Positions 34,161 through 44,267 of a stretch of DNA of 64,000 bases are shown piece after piece (positions within the stretch are counted from its first letter, which is position 1; each line of letters starts with the position of its first letter). The DNA is from Tricholoma matsutake (Eukaryota > Basidiomycota > Agaricomycetes > Agaricales > Tricholomataceae). The stretch lies in contig AP026545.1 of NCBI GenBank assembly GCA_026075535.2, forward strand, positions 11,098,001-11,162,000. Reading direction: 5' to 3'. Under the pieces are notes generated by a model, which was given only the letters and a program-made list of their open reading frames with translations, did no database searches and was not told the origin of the DNA. The position numbers and the translations under genes are program-made.

Positions 34161-34481
34161 GGATGCACCTTCTAGGTGTTCTTTGGTCTTTTAGTCTATT
34201 ACTATACTTTTATTACAGACTTAGTACCTTACACTTAGCATAGAGTACTTTTTGTATTGAAAGACCAGTTCAGACTGATGTTAGGACTGGTAGCAACTGG
34301 TCCTAACCAGTCTTTGATGGGACTGGTTGAGATCGGTTGGTGAACCACAACTGGACCAATATGAACCAGTCCTATGTATGTGGTTTGGTCTGGTTACATA
34401 GATATGAGGTTGCAGTTGCAGTTGTGGCCCATCAATGTCTAAAAACCAGACCAAACCGGACCTTAAAACACTAACCACAAA

Positions 34482-35999
34482 AGACATGTGGAATTTGTAT
34501 CAACTACAAAAACCTTCATGATCCTTATCCAGAAGAGGAAAGCAAGGATAATTTTCTTACAATGGAAGAAGTCTATGCTATTATTGCTGGAGATGAATTA
34601 ACTAGTCTAAAGAACACCAAGAATTCCCCCGACTGGCCTGAATGGGAGATGCCATACAAAATGAGATGGACTTATTAAAAGAGAAGGGCACTTGGGAACT
34701 TGTTGAGAAGCTGCTTGATGCAATCCCAATTGCAAATAAATGGGTGTTTATCAAGAAGCATGATAAAGAAGGACAAGTAATCAGGTACAGAGCAAGACTT
34801 GTGGCCAAAGGATGCACACAACACCCTGGGTACGATTATATGGAGACATTTTTGTTGGTAGTCAGAATGGACATGCTGCGTGCAATCTTAGCCTTAGTAC
34901 CATGAAGGACCTTAAATTACAACAAATGGATGTCAAAGGCGCTGATCTCAATGGCACTTTACATGAGACTATCTACATGCGACAACCTGAAGGATGTGAA
35001 GATGGAACAGGCCAAGTTTGTAAGCTGGTCAAGCCATTATATGGATTAAAACAAGCTGGGCATGAATGGAATAAGGAACTTGATGGTCAACTCAAGAATC
35101 ATGAATACCAAAGCTTAATTTCAGATCCATGCGCTTATATTCAACATGACAATGGTGACTTTGGAGTTCTAACCATTTGGGTTGATGACTCATTACTATT
35201 TGCATCATTGGATCAAATGATGCATCATATAAAGGATGTGCTAAGCTCAGAATGGGAAGTCACTGATCTAGGGGAACCACATAAAGTTGTTGGCATTGAA
35301 GTTACACATACTGAGCATTCAATTTCCATTTCTCAACAAAAATATGTTGAGAATCTTCTTCATAAAGAAGAGTTGCTGGATGCAAATCCTGTCACTGCAC
35401 CTATGGATCCAAATATCAAGTTGGCACCAAATCCAGATAACAACAAATTAAATTGTAGCAATTCATTTGCTAAACTACTGGGGTGTCTACAATTTATCTC
35501 AAATTCCACAAGACCAGACATCAGCTTTGCAGTTGATAAATTAGCTGCTTACACCACTAACTCGGGTCTTCAACACCATGGTGCAATAAAGCAGATACTC
35601 AGGTATCTAGCAGGTACAAAAACTCTGGGGATAACTTATAGATATTCTCCCGATGAAACTGATAATGACAACCTCTTCCACGGTTATGCCGACACTACTT
35701 TTGTGAACATGGATGATCATAAATCTACAACTGGCTACATTTTTCTAGGATCAGGGGGAGCAATCATGTGGAAATCAAAGAAGCAAACTCTGATTGCACT
35801 TTCCTCCATGGAAGCAGAATATGTAGCATTATCAGAAGCTGGATGCAAGGCAACATGGCTTAGAAATTTGTATGGTGAACTCAGATTCCCTCAAAATTTC
35901 CCAATTGAAATTAAATGCAACAAAGATGGGTCTGTGATATTAACCCACAATCCTCAATGCCATCAGCAATCAAAACATATTGCATTGTGCCAACATTGA
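34482..35999 (+). pseudogene. copia-1 reverse transcriptase and RNase H
   Basis: RT begins in shifted frames near 34642 (ELVEKLLDAIPIANKWVFI, then RYRARLVAKGCTQHPG) and continues in one frame to 35999. Landmarks are LQQMDVKGADLNGTLHETIY near 34920, KPLYGLKQAGHEWN near 35035 and the catalytic IWVDDSLLFAS near 35180. RNase H follows with HGYADTTFVNMDDHKSTTGY near 35690, then KQTLIALSSMEAEYVALSEA near 35790. In the first RNase H motif the usual S-D-W aspartate context is replaced by ADTTF. The N-terminal frame shift near 34905 disables it. Confidence 0.88.
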
Positions 36000-36280
36000 A
36001 TCTGAGATCTAGTAACCAACAAAATACTTGACATTCAAAACTGTCACAACCCAGAACAAACAGTGGATGTATTAAACAAGGCATTACCAAGGCCTAAATT
36101 TATGCAACATAGGGAGGAGATGGGAATTCAGTCAATACAATAACTCAGTAACTTTCCTCACATGTGAGTTGGTTTTTTCCCACAGGGTTTTCCACCACAT
36201 AGAGGTTTTGATGCACCTGAAAGAAATTTATATTTAACTCTTCTATATAACTAAGTATTTGCCTGAACTCAAACCGTGCT

Positions 36281-36295
36281 AGGCTTGAGGGGGAG
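36281..36295 (+). promoter_or_regulatory. copia-1 polypurine tract
   Basis: AGGCTTGAGGGGGAG ends directly at the 3' LTR and would prime plus-strand DNA synthesis. Confidence 0.75.
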
Positions 36296-36475
36296 TGTTG
36301 GGATCAGGCAATCCAAGCCTGGTCCAAGTACTAGTTCTATTATTGGAACAAGGTCTATATATAGATTGTAACATATGTAGGCTGTATTATAGAAGAATGA
36401 GAGACGTTCCTCTTAAACCTTTTCACCCACTATCTAAGCAGTAAATGTGCACCCCTCTGGTCATATATCCCAACA
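36296..36475 (+). repeat. copia-1 3' LTR
   Basis: 180 bp, TGTTGGGATC...CCCAACA. It contains TATATATAG, a likely promoter word, and has canonical TG...CA ends. Confidence 0.92.
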
Positions 36476-36480
36476 ACTAT

Positions 36481-36908
36481 GCTAAAGAGAAAGTACTGCC
36501 ATCACACAGGTAAGCCAAGCTGCAAGGCTCATTCCGACAGTGTGGCATTGTGTTGACACCATGATGGGAAGGTGGCAGGAGGTGTTGCCACCATGTTGGT
36601 TTGGGGCAGGAGCACCATGCCAGACCACAGACAAATCAGGGGAAGGGTAGGTGCTTTCTGCTTTTCATGGGTTGTAGTAGGCTCCTTGCCATAAATACAA
36701 AGGACTAGTTAGTAGTTTGTCAAGAGGCTAAAATAGCTTACTTTGCATGACACAAATGTGCCATGGTGGAAGCAGTTGAGGGTGAGACAACAGAAATGAA
36801 TGTTTGTCAGCATTTCTGTTTTTGGAAGGTGTCACAGTGTCACAGATTTTGATGCCTAGCTGAATTCCTGAATTTGATGAAACAATAGATTTCAGTTTAG
36901 ATTTTAGC
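36481..36908. other. right interior of MITE F
   Basis: About 430 bp between the copia-1 target duplication and the right terminal repeat. No frame is supported. Confidence 0.45.
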
Positions 36909-36947
36909 ATCAAATTCAGCCAATTTCATCTACTGTGTACTACCCTA

Positions 36948-37600
36948 TTATATCAGCTAAGTTAGCAGCTCAAATCTAGGGCTTGCTGTGCATTGCACCT
37001 TGATCCTTTAAAAATTCTTGAGCCTTCATCTCATTCTTGTCTTGCTCAAATTACGGAATCAGGCTGGTCTCTATGCTCTTGTACCCATTAAACCTTGCTA
37101 TATTGGCCACCAGTGGGCCAGTCCTCTCCGATGGGAAGACATTGAACCCCATATTTTGTGCTAATGGCCTCACAGATATTGTAAACGCTGCAAAAATGAT
37201 CCAGCTTCCTGGGGATTAAGGGTGTGGCCAATGCCAAAGCAGTATCTGGACTGATTGCAAAGCCACCCCACCAATAACTTTGAGGTTCCAGTGGCTTGAG
37301 ATATGGACATGGATGCCTGATTGTTGCAACAAGTATGTGAATAGTGATGTGCAAGGTTCAGCCCAGAGCCCTGAAGCCCAGGCTTTGTGGTAGTGAAGAA
37401 GGATGTGTACTTATCCACTTTGATGCCAATCATGATACCAATCACCAATATCATCTTCACTGCTTCCTTGTTTCCTGTGGCACCAAAACTCCCAAGTTCT
37501 TCAACAGACAGCAGTGTGAAATTATGCACTGGTTGCCTCTGCACATACAATTGGCCTGCTGTATAATGTCCGCTTCACCTGTCAAATCAGATATGCCATG
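36948..37600 (-). pseudogene. unrecognised gene relic
   Basis: Two overlapping minus-strand frames look protein-like. One (37170-37550) reads NFTLLSVEELGSFGATGNKE and IKVDKYTSFFTTTKPGLQG. The other (37088-37330) continues with YWWGGFAISPDTALALATPL, IPRKLDHFCSVYNICEAIS and GEDWPTGGQYSKV. The change of frame falls near 37345 with no clear splice sites. I recognise no family. The pattern suggests a decayed multi-exon fungal gene, 3' end not resolved. It abuts MITE F on its left. Confidence 0.4.
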
Positions 37601-37639
37601 TAATGAAGTTTGAACTGCACATTTTTCAATGTTGTGCCC

Positions 37640-39388
37640 ACAATCAATGCAAGCTCAAGCCTCTCAAAACATTTCTTGCAACAATCTCAACATCTCTACT
37701 GATTTCTTCATTCTCCCTCTCAAGCCCAGGTCTGAGCCCAAGCCAAGCCTGAGCCTGAATCATTTCCCCACTCTCACCTTTATCCCCAAAATGTCATTCG
37801 TCAATGCTCATGCAAGAAAGCCTCCAAGAAAATAAAGCTGCACAGGCAGCAAAGAAACACAAGAAGGTGCAGGAAAGTGAACATGTTCTCCAGGTCCTCA
37901 AGAGCAGTGCTGTCATCAGGTGGCCATTCTCTTGCCCGGTCAAGTGTTGCTAGCTTGTTTGCTGTTGTTGGCACATCCCTACACAATCATACTCGTGGTT
38001 GGAGTTGCAGTGCAAGTCCAGATAAAGTTGCACCAACAGCAACCCTCACTCCCAGGCTCAGTGAGCTCCTTTGAACACATTACCTCACCATCATCTACCA
38101 ACAAAAATCTTCCCAACACCATTCCAGCCCCCACTTCCACCCCCATCCCCCTTGTATTCCAACTTGCATCATTATTTGTCACAAAACCCATACCATTACA
38201 TGGCCCCTTCCCATCCCTAGTGGCACTGCCCTGATGAGCATTCTGCATGGCTACACACACATACTCCAACCTCCCCATCGAGCCATACCAGGACAGAGAC
38301 TCAAACACAAAGCCAAAACCACACCCAAAACCTTCCCATTTACTGTATCATACCCCTTCCTCATCCTCATCAGCTTCATACACTTTTATCAACCATGCCA
38401 ATGCTGCCCCTTCGCAAGATAATGTAGGCTCTACCTCTGCAGTTCTACATTCCTCCAGCCCACCCACTATGCCAACAAAGCTGGTGTTCCCCTTCTATAA
38501 CCCACTGCACCCACCAGATCCCCATTCCCAAACACCACCATTCTGGACCCTGCCCCTCTCACACCTGTCAAATCCCCACCCCCATCCCAGATGCCTGCTA
38601 AATTCCCAACCTTGTCCCACTCCCCCAACCCATTCACTGTCACCCCTTCAAGACCCCCATTCAATGCCACTCCCATCACACCACAAAGTGACAGTTTGCC
38701 AACCACCTGCATCTTCTGCTCAAAATCACTACACCAACCTTCACTGCCACTTCTGGCCCTGCCTGCATCTTCAGGTGCTGGTACTGGTGCTGGTGGTATG
38801 AGGCATAAACGCACTGAGAGCATGGTGGTGTTAAGTTCAGGGGAGATTTTGTTTGGAGGGAGTCCACAAGATGCAGGTGTGGTTCCAGGTTCAAGTGGTA
38901 CTCTGAACCACAATCAAAGTGGGGATCAGAATCAGGGCCCAGAAGGCAGAGAATCAGACAGAACTCTACCTGGAAATGGTTCCTTCTCAAACTCAAGTCT
39001 GGGCAAACCTGGCCACAAACATTGCCGCTCATCACTCCCCCATTCTATTTCAGTTTCTTTGTCTTCTACAAACCATATGTCAGTTTCTCAGCAAGTCCTG
39101 GATGCTTATTCCCATTCCCATTCCAATCCTTATTTGCCTACTCTTCATCCTCATACTCATTTCCGACATGCAAGCCTGCATCTGCAGCTAAACCAATTTC
39201 AGTCCTCAAAAATACACAATGAATTACCAGGTTTGGGTAATGTCCAGCGCACTATTGCAAAGTTTGATGCTTTGCAGCTGCAGCCACAGCTGAGGCGGGA
39301 GACTGGGGCAAGTGTGGAGTGGAGTACAAAGAATGGTGAAGGAGGTGCAGGAAGGATGTGTGATTCTGGCAAGATAGAGCACACATAG
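37640..39388 (+). pseudogene. Ser/Pro/His-rich protein gene, decayed
   Basis: The best frame is 38591-39388 (265 codons), extending upstream to about 38496 where a TAA interrupts it. It begins Pro/Ser-rich, has C-x2-C at residues 40-43 (CIFC) and a charged phrase MRHKRTESMVVLSSGEILFG at 70-89. A Gly/Asn/Ser-rich middle and His/Ser-rich blocks (YSHSHSNPYLPTLHPHTH) follow. Upstream pieces of similar composition lie in other frames back to about 37640 (FVNAHARKPPRK; KKHKKVQESEHV). Base composition is unlike the transposons. Probably a host regulatory-type protein that has lost its frame, but no family is recognised. Confidence 0.45.
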
Positions 39389-40153
39389 GGGGATTGGCTA
39401 GTAGAATGGTGGATAGATGCATGGGGTGGGGAGTTGATGAGACATGAGATGAGTGTGCATTGTGGAAGTTGTCAGCATGCTCATCATATTTCTTGGCTGT
39501 TTTTTGGTTCGTGTTTGTACATGTATCTGTATTGACATTGGTAGTAGATTATGTAATATTTCTTGTGCATTGGCAGGATTTGCCATTCGTCGATCTGGAT
39601 ATGCTAAGTGCTGGTCATGTTTTCTCTTGCTTGTGCATGAGAACGATCTATCCAGCTAAGTACTGGTCATTGATTCCTCTCTCAAGTCAAAATCTAGATC
39701 TCGACCTCAGCAGCTTTGTATGGATGTGCTTGTTATATATGAGAGGATCAGTGTAAAATCTTATATGCTAGTAGTAGTGCAAATAGGATTTTCCATGCTT
39801 TGGGGGAAGATTCTGAAAAAACCTGTTGGAGATGGCATGCGATGATCACGTGACAGGACACATCTTTCGACGCAGCAAACACAGAATTTTTGGGAGGAAA
39901 GAAAAATGTTGCAATCAGAATCTTTGGAGCATGCCCCATTAGTCTCATAAATGGGCAATAAGTCTGAAGGAGAAAAACAAGACTACACCATGAAAGAGCA
40001 CAGCTCACATCAGATGAGTCTTTTCAGACTAGGTGCCCCAAACTAGAGCTGAGCAAGGGAACATGTAATCATGTTTGATAATCACAGTATGCACATGAGG
40101 GGGTGAGAACAAAAGGATGTATGACTATTGACTAATGAGAGGATGTCTGAATG
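39389..40153. other. no recognisable gene
   Basis: Short frames only. Ends in the left target duplication of element E (TCTGAATG, 40146-40153). Confidence 0.4.
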
Positions 40154-41395
40154 TAGGGCACAGCATGGGTAACCCTCAGGTATATTTTCTTATACCCCTA
40201 CCTGTACCTGTGAACACCATACCCGCATGGGTAGGGGTACAGTGTTACCATGGGTTTTTGCAGGTTACCTGTGGTTATTCATGGGTATTGATATGAATAT
40301 GTATTTTAATAATCTAATTACACTAAATTAATATATAGAAAGTGACCCCCCTCTCACATTTGGAGCAAGGGAGGGGAGGTGGTGCCTGTAGTTGCTGAGA
40401 ACAGAATGAGTAACCCCCGCTTGCATTTGCAGCGAGAGAGGGGGGGGGTGCTGCCTGTAGTCATCATTCAATCCCTGTTTCCACCCCACAAGCAGTTGCT
40501 CATGGCAGCAGTTGGGGGTGCTATCATGGTGGTGGTCCTCAGGTCCTCCTTCTCATCCTGCCCTCATCATTGTCATTGTCATCCTGCCCTCATTGTCATC
40601 ATGTTGCTGCCCTCACCATCATTGTCATTGTCATTGTCATTGTCCTGCATTGCTGTTGTCTTGCATTGCCATCTCCGCCTGGTCATCATCGTCATTCCAC
40701 CTGCTATCCACCCCACGAGCAGTTGCTCATGAGGCTGGGGGTGGGTGGTGTGCCATTGTGATGTGGCGGCATTGGTGTGGGGTTGTTCCAGGTGAGCTCC
40801 TCATTCCGAGGGAATTCCAATGTAGAAAATGAAAGAAACAAAATAGTTAGTTTACAAAAAAAGAGAAATGAATGAAAAAAAAACTTACCGTGGGCCCAAA
40901 CAATGCAATCATGTTGTTTGGGCCTGGGTGACATGGCACCATTGGGTATGTGTCATTAGCTGTTCTTGTCCATCATTATCAGTAGTTTAGAACCTGAAAA
41001 AGAAGAAACATAATCAGTTAGTTTACAAAAAACAAGAAATGAAACACAAAAAAACTTACTATAGGCCCAAACGATGATTTGCATCATTTGGGCCATGTTG
41101 TGGCTGTTGTGGTTGCTTACTCATCATCCTCGCTCCCTGTTTCCACCCTGCAAGCAGTTGCTCACGGCAGTGGTTGAGGGTGCTATGGTGGTGGTGGCCA
41201 TGATCATCGTTTAGCATTATGTTGTCACTGTTGTGAGTGAATCAACAAAGTCATATGACCACTCACCTGACTGGAATTTCGGCAGTGATACCCATAAACC
41301 CATGGCTATGGGTATGGTTTTTCAGGTATGGCAATCCCATACCCATACCTGTGACCGGAAACACACAGTGTTACCCATACCCATGCTGTGCCCTA
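40154..41395. mobile_element. element E: 1.24-kb non-autonomous hAT
   Basis: Terminal inverted repeats TAGGGCACAGCATGGGTA (40154 and complement ending 41395) are flanked by TCTGAATG (40146-40153) and TCAGAATG (41396-41403), an 8-bp duplication with one change. Subterminal regions are packed with CATGGGTA/TACCC words (40158-40300 and 41285-41390), as usual in hAT elements. No transposase is present. The interior (40380-41180) carries the palindrome and intron-like cargo also found in C and D. Confidence 0.85.
40380..41180 (-). repeat. element E cargo: palindromes and intron-like modules
   Basis: On the minus strand two modules read GCCCAAACAACATG...GTTTGGGC and GGCCCAAATGATGC...CGTTTGGGCC. 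Each is followed by GTAAGTTTTTTT, an ACTAAC word and a pyrimidine tract: 40889 down to about 40830, and 41060 down to about 40996 with a TTCAG end. On the plus strand three GAGCAG/AAGCAG-TTGCTCA palindromes sit in CCACCC...GGGTGG contexts, and TCATTG microsatellites fill about 40560-40660. Confidence 0.6.
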
Positions 41396-41403
41396 TCAGA
41401 ATG

Positions 41404-42612
41404 TGATTATGGGGAGCATAAATATTCATGGAAGCTTCTACACTGCGAGCACAATGGGAATTGGTAGCATTAGATATAATGAGGGGAAGAATGGATTCTA
41501 TATGATACCAGTACTCAAGAAAGGCATGGGACATCCAGTGTTTCTGCGACGCTACCACACTAGGATCAATGCCCTCCAAAAGAAGTTCTGTAGTGCTGCC
41601 AATCTGGAAAGTGTGGCCCAGCATCTGAGGGAGACCAGCTGCAACCCATACCACATTGCAATGGTCCATGAACCAGGATCTGGTCATGGGAGCCCAACCT
41701 CCATCTGCAGTCTCGAAGGTGAAAAGAGGTGCAGACCTGGGGAGGAGTAGTCTGGATTAATTGGCATGCATCCGAAGGGTGCTCTTTTCAGATCACATGT
41801 TGGCATGTGTTGATTTCCTTTTTATGGTCATCTGGCTGGGCACATCTCTATGAAAACCTCTTGAAGGGCACTGCAATCATATATGAACTGTATTATTGGC
41901 AGGTAGATGTTTTCCAAGGTCTAGATAGTGGTAAATATCCTTGCAATCACACAAAACAGTAAGAATTCATAGGAGGCTCCATCACATGACTGAGGTTCAG
42001 GTGTCAGTGGCTGGATTGTGTCTTGAGCTCTAATGGGGCTAAATATTACAGGGTGGCATATTACCAGAGGGCCTTAGTGCAAAATGCAGAGAACAGTGTG
42101 GAATTTGTCCTTTCAACCCATCAATTGTAGGGATGTGGCTGAAAAAGGAAATTCAACATGTGCCTTCATGTGCATTGGAAAGAGCAGGCTTCCAGCCATG
42201 CCAATTAAATCTGACTACAATTGAAGTAGATCGACTGTCATCTATATCATTGTTGTCTGACTACGGGAGACCAGGGGAGGAGCACATTGGCCAACAGGTG
42301 ATGTTTGAGGGCCAAAAGAGGGCATGTGGGATGATCATGAGCTGTGATGGAGATATCAGCACCTAGTTCAGCAGTGGTCTTTGTCCATGGGATGTGAAAG
42401 GTGGCATGTTCCATACCATTGGAGAGACAAGAGAATTGGATGGGAAGAGTATCACGAGAAACATGCTTTGAGGAGTTGAAAAGATTCTGACTAGGAATGA
42501 TGAGCTCACCAAGGCTATGAGAAAATGTGAGCAGGGAGAATGAAGAAGGACAGAATGGGCTATGGTACAGTCTGTGCCCATGCAGGCCATACACATCAAA
42601 ATTGTACAAGAA
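41404..42612 (-). pseudogene. second tyrosine recombinase relic
   Basis: Minus-strand pieces match the 2.3-3.4 kb relic. The core is at 42560-42247 (HATFHIPWTKTTAELGADIS, then HDHPTCPLLALKHHLLAN) and the catalytic end at 41760-41420 (GHTFQIGSTTELLLEGID, then FLEYWYHIESILPLIIS). The H-x-x-R arginine is Q here and W in the other copy, so both lost it independently. About 490 bp of unmatched sequence (41760-42247) separate the pieces, perhaps an insertion. Element E is inserted just beyond its C-terminus. Confidence 0.7.
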
Positions 42613-42613
42613 G

Positions 42614-43374
42614 TTAGTCAACACTAGAAACATCATCCTCTTCGTCCTCTTCGTCCTCTTCGTCCCCCCCACTGACAGGCGGGGTCATAAACTTATTGTC
42701 GTCCAAGTTGAGGGGGAAATCCGATTCATCTACCTCGTCATTATCCTTGTCACCATCAAGTCTCTCTGGTGTCGATTTTGGGCTCCTGCTCGCTGTCATC
42801 TCCAGGACATACTGCAAACACCCCAGAACCTTCTTCATTTCGCCTTCTAAGATGTCAAATCGCCTGCTACGCATCACAGTCCCATCGTGTGATATCTTTA
42901 CGAAGATGAAAACATATCCGTCAGATGCAAGGCCATAGACAGATGCGTCCGTCCGGTTTCGCTGCAATCGAGACTGACGGAGAGAAGCCAGGTAAACAAT
43001 CAGTTGAGGGATAGCATGGTCAACACTGTTGTGGAACTGAGCCTCGATAAGGAGTAAGAGCGAATAGAAGCGACGTTTACGTTGCTCGATAGCATTGTTA
43101 GCACGGGACTTGAGGATACGACCAATGCCGTGATCGAAACGACCACTAACAATGGTATTATGGGAAGGAAGCATAGTGGTTCGAGGAATAATTGTGTGAG
43201 TGAAAGACACCTCGCCATAGATTTTTATATCCTGCAACGAATTGGGCGTCTTCAGTCGGGCATCATCAGCAGTCGTAATGTCTAGACCTTTCTGAGGGTT
43301 TCTAATCTTCAACAAGGTCTTCCAAGAATTTTTTGTCCGACTCACCATCACCGTCAAACAGCGTGAATCTGATA
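42614..43374 (-). CDS. protein with a PD-(D/E)XK nuclease-like core, 5' end unresolved
   Basis: An uninterrupted minus frame of about 250 residues. The core reads FDHGIGRILKSRANNAIEQ, then LLLLIEAQFHNSVDHAIPQL and IVYLASLRQSRLQ, followed by YGLASDGYVFIFVKISHDG and RRFDIL. This order (helix, I-E-x-Q/K strand, Q-x-x-x-Y helix, then a G-x-x-S/T-D-G strand pair) is that of restriction-nuclease-like domains in fungal repeat-associated and effector-like proteins. The catalytic lysine of E-x-K is Q here. The C-terminus is acidic (EEDEEDEEDD). A good intron (43434-43375, GTGAGT...TTGTAG) lies just upstream, so the frame's own ATG at 43438 is probably not used; ATG at 43348 or an upstream exon may be. 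The function is unproven. Confidence 0.6.
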
Positions 43375-43434
43375 CTACAAAGCACGAGAGCAATGGGTGA
43401 CAAAACCAACAAGAAAAAGGCATAAGGAACTCAC

Positions 43435-44267
43435 CCAAAGCATAGCCTGAGGCTGGGATGCACAGATGGGTATGATCAATCTTGATTTAAAATTGTGTTA
43501 CTTTATCCCACTGTTACGAGAGTAAAGGGTGGAGGAAGCAACACCAATTCTCGTGCCATGGGTGAATGTAAAGTCTCGTAACTGAGACAGATGTCGTCAT
43601 AGTGAGGATGGCTTACTGATCAGCCTAGCACTGAGCACATACGACGGAAAGGAGCTCTGAAGCTCAAGAGGTGTTATGCAAAGAGCAAGTAACCTCAGAA
43701 AAGGGCCATGGTAATGGCGAGGGCACGTGGCGCAGAGATGGGCTCAGGAGAAGCCGCCCGCTCAAACCAGTCAGTTATGTATTTTTGAAGCATGTGGAGC
43801 CGTTTCTGATGCCAACTAAGTATAGAGTAGAACTATGTAGGTCATAGTCGGGGCAAATTTAAGAAGCCTCCAAATCGGTACTGTGAAGGACCCTATTCGT
43901 AGGGGCTGCATTGAACCCGGCGAACAATGATCGAATAGACACCATAGCCATGATGACGTAGGTGCCCCAAAAGGAGTGGAGAAAAGGGGCAACTGTGGAG
44001 CGGGAACAGTGGCTGATCTGGACGTTTTGTTGTAGGGCTCACTCGAAGATGAAGGAGATTTGAAATTCCTCGCATGTTGAATGCTGGCTGAGATCAGTCG
44101 AGCTTTAGCAGGTTCTAGTTGATAGTGAATTGGAACGCTATGGGACGCTGCAGTCCGTCACTTCGAGGGCGATCTATGGGGTGATAACAAATAGGAGGGA
44201 AATAGGGAGCTTTCTCCTATTTCTTTGAGGTATTAAAAGCAGCATTTTTTCGGATGAGGGGTAGGAA
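43435..44267. other. intergenic, CpG-containing host-like sequence
   Basis: It may hold 5' exons of the minus-strand gene to its left and the promoter of the small gene at 44268; a TATTAAAAG word lies at about 44231. No other gene is supported. Confidence 0.4.

Larger units (their letters stand above)
13229..34473. mobile_element. element D: hAT-type transposon, non-autonomous, swollen by later insertions
   Basis: The left end TAGTGTTCAAAGGTCC at 13229 and the reverse complement of the right end (TAGTGTTTTAAGGTCC, ending at 34473) form terminal inverted repeats. Flanks ACCATGAA (13221-13228) and ACCACAAA (34474-34481) are an 8-bp duplication with two changes, as expected of hAT. Many ACCAGT/ACTGGT words lie within 250 bp of each end. 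Its own DNA is only 13229-14163 and 33526-34473, about 1.9 kb, with no transposase. The insertion lies between integrase and RT of copia-1, whose coding halves resume on either side. Confidence 0.8.
10381..36475 (+). mobile_element. copia-1: Ty1/copia retrotransposon split by a 21-kb nested insertion
   Basis: The two LTRs (10381-10549 and 36296-36475) are flanked by a perfect 5-bp duplication ACTAT at 10376-10380 and 36476-36480. A primer-binding site follows the 5' LTR and a purine tract (GAGGGGGAG) precedes the 3' LTR. Gag, protease and integrase lie at 10.6-13.2 kb; reverse transcriptase and RNase H lie at 34.5-36.0 kb. The domain order is that of copia. The break coincides with element D (13229-34473). 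Net length without the insert is about 4.9 kb, normal for a full copia. Frameshifts and stops make it inactive. Confidence 0.93.
10130..36947. mobile_element. MITE F: outermost shell of the nest, 39-bp terminal inverted repeats
   Basis: The sequence at 10130-10168, starting TAGGGTAGTACACAG, is repeated exactly in reverse complement at 36909-36947. Weaker similarity continues inward to about 10300 and 36825. Subtracting the copia element inside (10376-36480) leaves only about 0.7 kb, so the original was a MITE-sized non-autonomous element. A target duplication is not convincing (flanks CTTAGAAT and TTATATCA). Confidence 0.75.

Noticed and set aside
38247..38801. 184-codon Pro/Ser/His-rich frame as an independent gene
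   Set aside because: It overlaps the better 38591-39388 frame, and its second half looks like a shifted reading of the same sequence.
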